Part shown: piece after piece, positions 52,291 through 60,776 of the stretch | How positions within the stretch are numbered: position 1 is the stretch's first letter | Layout of the letters: the number at the start of each line of letters is the position of its first letter | From: CAVOOW01 sp963697675 | GTDB lineage: Bacteria > Actinomycetota > Actinomycetes > JACCUZ01 | Length of the DNA: 64,000 nucleotides | Assembly: GCA_963697675.1 (NCBI GenBank) | Contig: CAVOOW010000004.1 | Location: forward strand, 309,736 to 373,735 | Direction of reading: 5' to 3' | The notes under the pieces: model-generated | What the model saw: the letters and a program-made list of their open reading frames with translations, nothing else | What the model was told of the DNA's origin: nothing | The model's database searches: none | Made by a program: the position numbers and the translations under genes

Positions 52291-53822
52291 ATGTCAGTCG
52301 CGATAGCGGAGGCCACCCTGTCGCCCCGTCGCACGGGGCCACTGCTGTCCGCCCTGATCGCGCTGAGCGGGATCCTGTTCTCCTTCGGGCTGCTCCTGCC
52401 GATGCCGGCAGGCACCCACCGGCTGCCACTCTTCTTGATCAACGGCTTGGCGGTGACCGTCGGGGTCGCAGGCTGGTATGCACCGTGGGCGCGGCTGCGC
52501 TGGACCTGCTACTGGGTGTTCGTCTCCGGAGCCTTGGGGATCATCGCCCTGTCGAACGGGTTCGGCGGCTTCGAGCCCTTCTCGTACGCCGCCTATTTCA
52601 CGGTCGTCTTCGTCTGGGTCGGCATCGCCAGCCCGCGTTGGACCTCGCTGCTCGTCCTGCGATCGCCGTTGCCGCCTATGTCGTGCCGCTCCAGGCGCTC
52701 GACCGCCCGGTCGAGGACATGTTCACGGTGCTGTGGGTGCTCCCGGTGTGGCTGCTCGTTGCGGAGTCGCTCGCCTGGGTGGTCGACATGCTGCATCGTG
52801 CCGAGATCACGCTGCGCCAGGCCAACGACAACGTCGCCCGCTTGCTGGTGGCAGCCACCGGCCTGGGAGCCAGCGTGCAGGACGAGGCCGAAGCAGTCGA
52901 CAGCATCGCGCGGGTCGCCTGGACTCTGCTGGGTGGCGCGACCGCCAGCGTCCTGCTGCTGGACCCGGACGCGGCCGACCTCCTTCGCCATCGCGGCGGA
53001 GCCGCCGACGGCTTGCCGCTGGCGGGGCCGAGCATCTCCGTGACCAGCGCTCTGCACGGTTGGATTGACGACACGCGGATCCGCGACGCCGCCGATCTCG
53101 CGGAACCCACGCTGCAGGCGCTGCTCAGGGACTGTGGCGCCGAGGCAGCGACGCTCATCGGACTTGACGAGTTCGACGACATCACGGGCACACCGCGCCT
53201 CGGCGGCGTGGTCGTCGTCGGCTGGAACGCATCGGCGAGGACGCGTCCCGACGCGGATCTGCTGGACCGGGCCGCGGCGTTGCTGCGCACCGAGGGCGGC
53301 CGGCTGCTGGATCAGGCGCGCAGGGTTGAACGGCTTTCGCGCGACGCCGAGACCGACCCGCTCACGGGGCTGGCCAACCGCCGCCGACTGCGCAGGCTGA
53401 TGGATGACTTGGCACCGGGTGGCGCACTGGCAGTGATCGACCTCGACCAGTTCAAGGTGGTCAACGACCGGTTCGGGCACTCGGCTGGGGACCAGGTCCT
53501 GCGTGACTTCGCCGCGTGCCTTCGGCGGATTTGCGGTCTCGGCGAGACCGCCGCCCGGCTCGGCGGCGAGGAGTTCGTCGTCGTCTGCCCGTCAGGCGGT
53601 ATTGCCGCTGGCTCGCTGGCGCTGCAACGGCTGCGCGACGCGTGGCAGGAACGGCCGCGGCTGACCACGTTCTCTGCTGGAGTCGCGGAGATGTCCGAGA
53701 CGGAGCGACCGGCCGACGTGCTGCACCGCGCGGACGAGGCGTTGTACGAAGCAAAGGCCTCAGGCCGCGACCGGACGATCATCGCTGACCCGGCGGTCAT
53801 TCCCGCAGGTCCTGCGCTGTGA
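52291..53822 (+). CDS. Membrane diguanylate cyclase (GGDEF); frame break near 52657
   Basis: About 510 residues after correction. ATG 52291 opens a frame with six hydrophobic segments: LLSALIALSGILFSFGLLLP, LFLINGLAVTVGVAGWYAPW, CYWVFVSGALGIIALSNG, AAYFTVVFVWVGIASP. One missing base near 52657 moves it to the frame AIAVAAYVVPLQALDRPVED. A GAF-like region follows (VDSIARVAWTLLGGATASVL). The GGDEF domain has DPLTGLANRRRL, DLDQFKVVNDRFGHSAGDQV and the active-site variant RLGGEEFVVV, which is catalytically competent in the family. The product would be c-di-GMP. Confidence 0.83.
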
Positions 53823-53849
53823 TCGCGGCTGACACGTCGCGTTGACGCC

Positions 53850-54058
53850 AGGTGGGCGGGCACGTCGATCCCGGCGGGCGCGCCTCCCTTGACGACGGGT
53901 GGGCCGGCACGTCGATCCCCGCGGGCACGTCGATCCCGGCGGGCGCGCCTCCCTTGACGACGGGTGGGCCGGCACGTCGATCCCCGCGGGCACGTCGATC
54001 CCGGCGGGCGCGCCTCCCTAGACGACGGGTGGGCCGGCGTCGATCCCCGCGGGCACGT
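53850..54058. repeat. 65-bp direct tandem repeat
   Basis: The string CGCCTCCCTTGACGACGGGT recurs at 53881, 53946 and 54011 (last copy CCTCCCTAGACG), a period of 65 bp and roughly three copies. Each unit contains two offset GGCACGTCGATCCC half-units, so it is itself internally repetitive. It lies between the GGDEF gene and the convergent HNH gene; the 430-bp gap 53823-54252 holds no supported gene. Confidence 0.9.
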
Positions 54059-54252
54059 CGCCCTGACGGCAGCTGCGCCTGCGCTTTGACCATGGTCATG
54101 CGCGACTCGCTGGGCTGCTGAGCCCGTAAGCCGCGCCTGCTTCGTGAGGTCGTCAGTGATCCTCGAACGGCGGCGTCCGTTCGTGACGGCAACCGAGCAG
54201 GAACCTCAACCTCAGCACGACGGGTCAGACTAGAAAAGCGCGACGGATCGGC

Positions 54253-55920
54253 TTAGAAGGGTGGGGTCTCGTTGTCGGGTGCGCGGGGTTGGGTGCAGCT
54301 TTCGAGGATGGGTGGCACCGGGTCGTAGTAGCTGTGCCCGGTGGGTGTGGTCCAGATGACGTCACCGTTGGCGAGCAGACGTAGTTGCCAGCCGGCGTTG
54401 TGTTTTCGGATGTGGCAGGGCCGGCATTCACAGGTCAGGTTGTGCTCGGCGGTGGGCCCGTCGGGGTAGCGGATGGTGTGGTCGATGTCGCACCGTTCGG
54501 CGCGGACCCGGCAACCCAGCCCGCGACAGGTCTGGTCGCGGGTGATGACGTGGTCGGTGAGGTTCTTCGGTGGCTCATAGGTCGTGGTGCCGTAGTCGAG
54601 CAGCCCCCCGGTGCCCGGATCGGTGAGCAGCCGACGCCAGGTGCCGTCCGCGGCGACCTGCCGGGCGACCTGAGCGGGGATCGGGCCGTACCCGGCCAGC
54701 TCACCGGGCAGCTCGTCGAGCCCGAGCAGGGTGCTCGCGGCCACCGTGACCTGGATGTGCGGGCGGCGCCGGTGGTTGCGCGGCAGGTCGGGCCGCTTCA
54801 GGGCGGCATAGGCCATATCGGCCAGCACGTCCGCGCGTAGCTGGCCCATGGTGCGCAACACCGGCTCCGGCAACCCGTCGGGGGTGAACCCGTAGGCGGC
54901 GAACGCATCACTGCTACCGGTCGCGCCCCCGTTGGCCGCGTCCACGGCGGCGTTGGCCTTCTTGATCTCCTTCGCCTCGGCGCGCTCCGCGGCGCGGGCC
55001 CGATCGGCCAGCGCGGTCACCGCGGTCCAGAGCGCCATCGCATCCGGGGCCGAGAGCAACGCCCACAGCTCACACATCCCATCCGCGCGCGGGCTCAGCT
55101 CGACCCGGCGCTCGGCCTTGGCCTGCTCCGCGCGGACCTTGGCCGTGGACGGGTCCGCGGCCAGCACCGCACGACCGATACTGGCCCGCAACTGCCCCAG
55201 CGTCTGTTTGGGTGCCCGGACCAGCACCCGGGCCTCAGCGGTGCTGATGGCATCGTCGCCCAGCACCGCCAGACCCTCGGCGATCGCGGTGGCCTTCGAC
55301 AAGTTCAGCTGCCCCGCGGCCAGGGCGGCCTCGGTCGCCGGCAGGCGCCGCAACGCGGTCGCGAGCCAGACCCGTTTCTCCCCGGAGAACCGCGACATGG
55401 ACAGCACGGCGGCGACCTCGTCGGCGGCGTACTCGTTGACCACACCGGCAGGCAGCGGGGTGTCGGCGGGTTCCCCGTTCGGCCCGGGCATCAGGCGGCG
55501 CCCGGCCAGCTCCCGTACCGCCCGCAGCTGGGCGGCCTGCGTCCACGCCGTCTGCCGCTCACACGCCCCCAGGAACGAGACCAGGTCATGCATGTCCAGA
55601 TCGGCCGGATCCACCGCGGCCAGCACCCCACCCAGTGCCTCACCCGGAGCCAACGACTCCAAACTCGCGGCATGGACCGCATAAGCCGACACCGGCCCAC
55701 CCGGATGAAACAAATCCACCACCACACGCCGATCAAGATCAGCATCAAGATCAGCGGCGACACCCTCGAGGACCGCAGCGAGGTCAACATCGAGGTCAGC
55801 GCCGGGATCGGCCTCGCCGTCAAGATCCCCGTCGAGGTCGGCCTCGATGATCTCCTCGAGGACCGCAGCGATGGCGCGGTCCATCGCGACCTCAACCTCG
55901 CCAGCGACCGACTCGAACAT
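54253..55920 (-). CDS. DUF222-HNH endonuclease domain protein (13E12 repeat type)
   Basis: A 555-residue protein. The N-terminus is unusually acidic (repeated ADLDGDLDGEADPGADLDVD). The DUF222 domain runs about 85-400: ETAWTQAAQLRAVRELAG-like region, DEVAAVLSMSRFSGEKRVWLA and ELWALLSAPDAMALWTAVTA. The C-terminal HNH domain has TCRGLGCRVRAERCDIDHTI, AEHNLTCECRPCHIRKHNAG. Related 13E12 genes in mycobacteria are SOS-induced. The ATG lies inside one copy of the target duplication of the IS at 55926. The gene's ribosome site and upstream region are therefore displaced by about 1 kb of IS sequence. Confidence 0.92.
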   Translation of the reverse strand: MFESVAGEVEVAMDRAIAAVLEEIIEADLDGDLDGEADPGADLDVDLAAVLEGVAADLDADLDRRVVVDLFHPGGPVSAYAVHAASLESLAPGEALGGVLAAVDPADLDMHDLVSFLGACERQTAWTQAAQLRAVRELAGRRLMPGPNGEPADTPLPAGVVNEYAADEVAAVLSMSRFSGEKRVWLATALRRLPATEAALAAGQLNLSKATAIAEGLAVLGDDAISTAEARVLVRAPKQTLGQLRASIGRAVLAADPSTAKVRAEQAKAERRVELSPRADGMCELWALLSAPDAMALWTAVTALADRARAAERAEAKEIKKANAAVDAANGGATGSSDAFAAYGFTPDGLPEPVLRTMGQLRADVLADMAYAALKRPDLPRNHRRRPHIQVTVAASTLLGLDELPGELAGYGPIPAQVARQVAADGTWRRLLTDPGTGGLLDYGTTTYEPPKNLTDHVITRDQTCRGLGCRVRAERCDIDHTIRYPDGPTAEHNLTCECRPCHIRKHNAGWQLRLLANGDVIWTTPTGHSYYDPVPPILESCTQPRAPDNETPPF

Positions 55921-55928
55921 ACGTTCTG
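55913..55928. promoter_or_regulatory. Split LexA-type (SOS) box, gene-proximal copy
   Basis: Reads TCGAACATACGTTCTG. The left 14 bases match the actinobacterial SOS palindrome TCGAAC-N4-GTTCGA; the last two were replaced by IS sequence. The HNH start codon lies inside it (55918-55920 on the complement). Confidence 0.7.
55916..55925. repeat. 10-bp target duplication, left copy
   Basis: AACATACGTT directly before the left IS end; identical to 56944-56953. Confidence 0.85.
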
Positions 55929-56943
55929 GGTATCTGCTTTAGTGCAGTATGAATGGGCGGCGGTGTCGGACCATCCGGCGGCGGGCGTGGACTATCCGCG
56001 AGACGTACCAGGAGTTGCTGGCCTGGTTCCCCGACGACGCGGCGTGCCTGGACTACCTCGCGGAGCTGCGTTGGCCTGAGGGGTTCGTCTGCCCGGCGTG
56101 TGGCGGCCACCGACTTCGTGGCGCACGCGCCGAGGACCTGTGGATGTGTCAGGACTGCGAGCGCAGGACCTCGGTGACGGCGGGCACGATCTTCCATCGG
56201 ACGCCGGACGCCGCTGTCGACGTGGTTCGCGGCGATCTGGTTGGTGACCTCGCAGAAGAACGGCATGTCGGCGCTAGGGTCTGCAGCGGGTGCTCGGGCT
56301 TCAAGCTCCTATGAGACCGCATGGGCGTGGATGCACAAGCTGCGCCGCGCGATGGTCCGCCCCGACCGCGACCGGCTCGGGCGGGGTCGTCGAGGTCGAC
56401 GAGACCTTCGTCGGCGGGGTGAGCACTGGAAACCGACGGCGCCAGCAGCGACAAGGTGCCGGTCATGGTCGCGGTCGAGAAGGTCGGAAAGAGGCCGCAA
56501 GCTCGGCCGAATCCGGCTCGAGGCTCACCGAGCCGACCCGGCACGTCGGAGCTACGCGAGTTCGCCGAGCGCATGGTGGCGCCCGGCTCGACGATCCGCA
56601 CCGACGGTGCCCGGATGCTGCGCAGCTCGGGAGCCGGGCTACACCCACGAGTACACCAACGGCTACAACGCGCCGGACAAGGCCGAGGTGCTGCCCGGCG
56701 TGCACCTGGTCGCCTCACTGCTCAAGCGCTGGCTGACCGGCACCCTGCACTACGCGGTCGGCCGACCACCAACTGCCCTACTACCTCGACGAGTTCACCT
56801 TCCGGTTCAACCGCCGCAACGCCAACAGCCGCGGCCTGCTCTTCTACCGACTCATCGAGCAAGCGGTCAACACCGACCCGCACCCCTGCACACGACTTCT
56901 CCGGCCGAAGCCCAATACGAACTTCACTTAAGCAGATACCCAG
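55926..56943. mobile_element. IS1595-like insertion sequence, 1018 bp
   Basis: Terminal inverted repeats of 19 bp with one mismatch: CTGGGTATCTGCTTTAGTG at 55926-55944, and its inverted partner at 56925-56943. Flanks carry a perfect 10-bp direct repeat AACATACGTT. The inside encodes a broken IS1595-type transposase. The classical family duplication is 8 bp, so the exact ends could be 1 bp further in or out. The element has landed inside the operator/start region of the DUF222-HNH gene. Confidence 0.85.
55949..56928 (+). pseudogene. IS1595-family transposase with many frame breaks
   Basis: Starting at ATG 55949 the frame gives RETYQELLAWFPDDAACLDY, RWPEGFVCPACGGHRL and a second zinc pair MCQDC. 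Then comes RRTSVTAGTIFHRT, the IS1595 zinc-ribbon start. Later parts are scattered over all three frames: WFAAIWLVTSQKNGMSALG, SYETAWAWMHKLRRAMVRP, EVDETFVGG (DDE-type core), VPVMVAVEKVGK, EFAERMVAPGSTIRTDGA, HEYTNGYNAPDKAEVLPGVH, and FRFNRRNANSRGLLFYRL. At least six shifts are needed. This is far denser than elsewhere, so real decay is likely. It cannot make transposase unless the reads are wrong throughout. Confidence 0.85.
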
Positions 56944-56956
56944 AACATACGTTCGA
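56941..56956. promoter_or_regulatory. Split LexA-type (SOS) box, distal copy
   Basis: Reads CAGAACATACGTTCGA; the right 14 bases match TCGAAC-N4-GTTCGA and the first two are IS sequence. Removing the IS and one duplication restores TCGAACATACGTTCGA exactly. Confidence 0.7.
56944..56953. repeat. 10-bp target duplication, right copy
   Basis: AACATACGTT directly after the right IS end; identical to 55916-55925. Confidence 0.85.
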
Positions 56957-57132
56957 CTATACGGCATAGGCCCGACAGTTCTCAACCCCTCGTTCCGTTA
57001 TCCACAGAGGCGTTCTCGAGTTTTTGCGATCGGTCGATCTGTGCGGAACAGGGGGCGGATCCTTGCGAGGCGAACCGTCGCTTCAACAGGCGCGCACGCC
57101 TACTGTCGCGACGCTGCGGGTGCCAAACGTGG

Positions 57133-57413
57133 TCAACTTCCGAGGAGGCGGGACAGCCAGGATCGGGGCTGGGGCTCGGCATCGACGGGCGCGGGACCGA
57201 CGAGACCATCGGCGGTGAGTCGCTTTGCCAAGGCGTCGAGCGCTGCGTCCACCTCTTGTTCGTCGTACCCGCCCCGAAATACGGATCGGAGACGATCTCC
57301 TTGACCTCCGCCGCAGTGACTGCGCCGAGTTCGGCGCGAGCCAGGAAGGTGTCGACGGACTCAACGTCGTAGCCGGGGGTGAACTTGCGCCGACTGAAGC
57401 GCTCTCCTGGCAA
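57133..57413 (-). CDS. DivIVA-domain protein; frame break near 57281
   Basis: About 93 residues after correction, from TTG 57413 (start uncertain). Two DivIVA-type motifs are visible. The first is FSRRKFTPGYDVESVDTFLA followed by TAAEVKEIVSD. After one missing base near 57281-57284, the second is VFRGGYDEQEVDAALDALAK. The protein ends RSWLSRLLGS at TGA 57133. DivIVA motifs in actinobacteria mark proteins at poles and septa. Its role here is unknown. It lies just upstream of the original HNH promoter region. Confidence 0.7.
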
Positions 57414-57530
57414 CGCTCAGCTCACTTCGGGTGCCTTTTAGAGCGCGGATCTAGGGAAGAAGGTACTGCGTTGCCGGCAGCTCCCGGTTGACGCGCTGGC
57501 TGCGAAACGCCGAACGGTTGTCCCAAGATG

Positions 57531-57735
57531 TGCATGATCGACTTCGAAAGCTGAGGCGCTGACCTGCAGCGACGCGCGCGATGTCGGCAACTGCATGATC
57601 GACTTCAAAAGCTGAGGCGCTGACCTGCAATGACGCGCGCGATGTCGGCAACTGCATGATCGACTTCGAAAGCTGAGGCGCTGACCTGCAGCGACGCGCG
57701 CGATGTCGGCAACTGCATGATCGACTTTGAAGAGA
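57531..57735. repeat. 61-bp repeat family, tandem array (group C)
   Basis: Cores TGCATGATCGACTTCGAAAG start at 57531, 57592, 57653 and 57714, exactly 61 nt apart. Each is followed by CTGAGGCGCTGACCTGCA and GCGCGCGATGTCGGCAAC. Three units are complete and the fourth is cut after GACTTTGAAG. Units differ at only a few bases; there are no variable spacers. The array ends 30 nt before the MFS gene start. Confidence 0.95.
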
Positions 57736-57765
57736 GAGGTTGGCAGGGACGGGAGGGGTGGGGCT

Positions 57766-59040
57766 GTGAGGCGGTTGCCGGCCGTCGGCATGTTCTATGC
57801 GGGCGAGGTGTGGCTGTCCCTCGGCCTGGAGACGTCCTTCACCGTCTCGGCGGTGTACTTCGTCAACACGGTGAACCTCGATCCGCTCCAGCTCGTGCTC
57901 GTCGGCACGGTGATGGAGCTGTCCATCTTCATCTTCGAGGTGCCGACCGGCGTGGTCGCGGACACGTACAGCCGGCGGCTGTCGCTGGTGATCGGCTGGC
58001 TACTCATGGGGGCCGGCCTGGTCGTGATCGGAGCCGTGCCGGAGTTCGCGGTGATCCTGGTCGGGTACGCCCTCTGGGGACTTGGCTACACGTTCACCAG
58101 CGGAGCCCATCAGGCATGGATCACAGACGAGGTGGGCGCGGATCAGGTCGGCCGGATCTTCGCTCGCGGCCAGCAGCTCGCGTACGCCGGAGGGCTCGTG
58201 GGGGTAGGGGTCAGCGTCGCGGTGGCCAGCTGGGACCTCGCCGCCGCCGTCATCCTGGGCGGGATCATCGTTGCGGGCTTTGGAGTTTTCTCCGCCCTGT
58301 TCATGCCGGAGACGGGGTTCACGCGCGCGCCGGCCGCCGAACGGGCGGGGGCATTGCGGGAGATGCGTACGACGGCGGGGCGTGGGGCGCGGTACGTGCG
58401 TATGCAGCCAATGCTGCTGCTCGTGGTCGGCATCGCGTTCTTCGCGGGCGCATCGAGTGAGAGCTTCGACCGGTTGTGGCAGGCGCATCTGATCCGCGAC
58501 GTGGGCCTGCCTGGCATCGGCGCACTCAACCCGGTGGTCTGGTTCGGCATCCTGGGCGCTGTCACGATGGCGATCGGGCTGATCGCCAGCCAGGTGTTGG
58601 TGCGTCGCTTCGAGAGGGTCGGGCAGGCGCGGCTCACGAAGCTGCTCACCGTCTTCACCTCCGTGCAGGTGGTGGCGGTCGTTGTCTTCGCGCTGGCGGG
58701 CAACTTCGCGTTGGCTGTCCTGGGGATGTGGCTCTATTACCTGACGCGCTCGCTGATCAATCCCGTGTACCAGACGTGGCTCAACGAGCAGATCACCGAC
58801 TCTCGGGTGCGCGCCACGGTCATCTCGATCACGAGCCAGTCCGACGCGATCGGAGAGGTCGCCGGCGGGCCCGCCGTCGGGGCACTGGGTCGAGCGACGT
58901 CGCTGCCGATCGCGATGCTCGCCGGCGGGGCGCTGCTCGCACCCGCGCTTGCGCTGTACGGCCGCGCGATGCGGCACGGAGGCGTGGAGCCGGAGCTGGC
59001 AGAGCTGCCGCCCGACGTGGAGGGCCAGCCGTCGCCGTAA
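57766..59040 (+). CDS. MFS transporter
   Basis: A 424-residue membrane protein from GTG 57766, with GGGAGG upstream. Twelve hydrophobic segments. The loop 2-3 signature is FEVPTGVVADTYSRRLSLVI (G..AD..SRR), and loop 8-9 has the variant VLVRRFERVGQARLTKLL. TSGAHQAWITDEVGADQVGR is typical of the tetracycline/drug exporter-like MFS group common in actinobacteria. The substrate is unknown. Confidence 0.9.
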   Translation: MRRLPAVGMFYAGEVWLSLGLETSFTVSAVYFVNTVNLDPLQLVLVGTVMELSIFIFEVPTGVVADTYSRRLSLVIGWLLMGAGLVVIGAVPEFAVILVGYALWGLGYTFTSGAHQAWITDEVGADQVGRIFARGQQLAYAGGLVGVGVSVAVASWDLAAAVILGGIIVAGFGVFSALFMPETGFTRAPAAERAGALREMRTTAGRGARYVRMQPMLLLVVGIAFFAGASSESFDRLWQAHLIRDVGLPGIGALNPVVWFGILGAVTMAIGLIASQVLVRRFERVGQARLTKLLTVFTSVQVVAVVVFALAGNFALAVLGMWLYYLTRSLINPVYQTWLNEQITDSRVRATVISITSQSDAIGEVAGGPAVGALGRATSLPIAMLAGGALLAPALALYGRAMRHGGVEPELAELPPDVEGQPSP

Positions 59041-59090
59041 CGTGTCGGCCGAGGGACATGCGAAGGGACGCTCCGGGCTGAGGAGACAGC

Positions 59091-60656
59091 ATGACGAGAC
59101 ACGGGACAGGCTGGTTCCAGTACGCACCCGTGGCGGGCAGCCGCTCGGTGCTCTCCTTCGACAGCGACGCCGTCCAGGGCGAGGACGTCGCGCGCCCCGA
59201 GCTCGCGGATGTAGGCCGGCTCGGGCGACGCGCGATGCGAGGCTTCGTACGCGCTGCTCGCGTGGACCTCGCGCCGACCCTGCACCGCTCGTTGCGAGAG
59301 CACCTCGGCCCGCTCGCACCTGATGTCGCAGTGGTCGAGGAGTCCTGGCGTTCGTACGACCAGGTCAACGTGCAGGCAGGTCTCGACGCGTGGCTGGCCG
59401 AACCGAACCGGACCTTCGACCTGCTGGGGGTCGCGGGCTTCCAGCATGGCCGGTTCGGCCTGGCGGATCTGCTCAACCCCGCGGCGACGCCGCAGCCGTG
59501 GGACCCGCGACCGGGCAACGTCGCGACGGTGAACATCGCCAGCGGTCCCGACGGCCAGGTGCGGGCCTGCGTGGTCTGCGCGATCTATCTGGTCAGCGAA
59601 GGCGATCGGCGCACGGCAGTGCTGCTGCGCGGCCCGGACGAGGACGGCGAACACGGTGTGCTGCTGCAGGTGGTGAGCGCAGGGCCGGGCACAGCGGCAC
59701 AGGTGGCTGCAGATGTACGAGGGTTGGCGCTGGCGCACAACGTCTTCCGGGGACAGGTCCTGTCCTTCGGCGGGGAGATGTTCGAACCCGGCTCGACGTT
59801 CATGAAGTTCCATCGCCGGCCCGAGCTCGACCGGGCGGGCCTTGTCCTGCCGGAGGGTGTGCTGGACACGATTGAGCGGCAGGTCGTCGACATCGGGGTG
59901 CACCGCGACCGACTGCTCGCGAGCGGCCAGCACCTCAAGCGTGGCTTGCTGCTCTACGGACCGCCGGGCACCGGCAAGACGCACACGGTGCGCTATCTGC
60001 TCGGCCGCACCGACGGCGTGACCGTCATCGAGCTCACCGGGGCCGCGTTGCACCTGATCGCCGAGGCGTGCTCGGTCGCGCGCACTCTCGCCCCGTCGAT
60101 GGTGGTCGTGGAGGACGTCGATCTGATCGCCGAGGAACGGCACGCCTTCGGCGGCGGCCAGCACCCACTGCTGTTCCAGTTGCTCAACGAAATGGACGGG
60201 CTCGGCGACGACGCGGACGTGGTCTTCCTGCTCACCACGAACCGGGCCGACCTGCTCGAGCCGGCCTTGGCCGCACGCCCTGGCCGGGTCGACCAAGCGG
60301 TCGAGCTCGGGCTGCCTGACGAGACCGCGCGTCGAGCGCTGCTGCACCTCTACCGCGGGCGTCTCGTGCTGGCCGACGAGCACCTCGACGTGATGGCAGC
60401 GCAGACCGAAGGGGTGACGGCCTCGTTCCTCAAAGAGCTGCTCCGGCGGGCGGCAGTGCTGGCCGCTGACGGCGACGATCGCCGCGACGGGAGCGGGAGT
60501 GTCTCCACCGGTCCGATGACTGTCTCACCGGCCCATCTGGATGCAGCACTGGAAGAGCTGCTCGCGACCCGCAACGCGATGACCAGGGTGCTGCTGGGCG
60601 CGGCGCCACCCAGAGGTCACCCGACCCGCGACGATGACGACGACGATGACGACTGA
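59091..60656 (+). CDS. AAA-family ATPase with unknown N-domain and poly-Asp tail
   Basis: A 521-residue cytoplasmic protein. Residues 1-255 form an uncharacterised N-domain with a core YLVSEGDRRTAVLLRGPDED. The AAA module follows: Walker A GPPGTGKT (290-297), Walker B SMVVVEDVD (336-344), sensor 1 LTTNR (381-385), and PALAARPGRVDQAVELGLPD with candidate arginine fingers. This is the classic AAA group (FtsH/BCS1/Cdc48-like), but no protease or second ring is present. The C-terminus ends in eight consecutive Asp encoded by a GAC/GAT microsatellite. No partner gene is evident. Confidence 0.88.
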   Translation: MTRHGTGWFQYAPVAGSRSVLSFDSDAVQGEDVARPELADVGRLGRRAMRGFVRAARVDLAPTLHRSLREHLGPLAPDVAVVEESWRSYDQVNVQAGLDAWLAEPNRTFDLLGVAGFQHGRFGLADLLNPAATPQPWDPRPGNVATVNIASGPDGQVRACVVCAIYLVSEGDRRTAVLLRGPDEDGEHGVLLQVVSAGPGTAAQVAADVRGLALAHNVFRGQVLSFGGEMFEPGSTFMKFHRRPELDRAGLVLPEGVLDTIERQVVDIGVHRDRLLASGQHLKRGLLLYGPPGTGKTHTVRYLLGRTDGVTVIELTGAALHLIAEACSVARTLAPSMVVVEDVDLIAEERHAFGGGQHPLLFQLLNEMDGLGDDADVVFLLTTNRADLLEPALAARPGRVDQAVELGLPDETARRALLHLYRGRLVLADEHLDVMAAQTEGVTASFLKELLRRAAVLAADGDDRRDGSGSVSTGPMTVSPAHLDAALEELLATRNAMTRVLLGAAPPRGHPTRDDDDDDDD

Positions 60657-60705
60657 CCACTGACGACTGACCACTGACCACTGACCACTGACGATTGACT
60701 GTGGC
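60628..60705. repeat. GAC microsatellite followed by TGACCACTGA short tandem repeats
   Basis: The last codons of the ATPase gene are a run of GAC/GAT. After the stop at 60656 the sequence is a run of about six 7- to 10-bp units (TGACCACTGA, TGACGACTGA). The region is low complexity and slippage-prone. Confidence 0.85.
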
Positions 60706-60776
60706 TTGACAGTCCGAGACCAGACGCCCTTCCATGCCGGCGTCCGGATAGTCGGCGAACCGGAAAGAGGAACTGC

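Noticed and set aside
57531..57735. CRISPR array
   Set aside because: The 61-bp period contains no variable spacers; every unit is alike throughout, and no cas gene is present.
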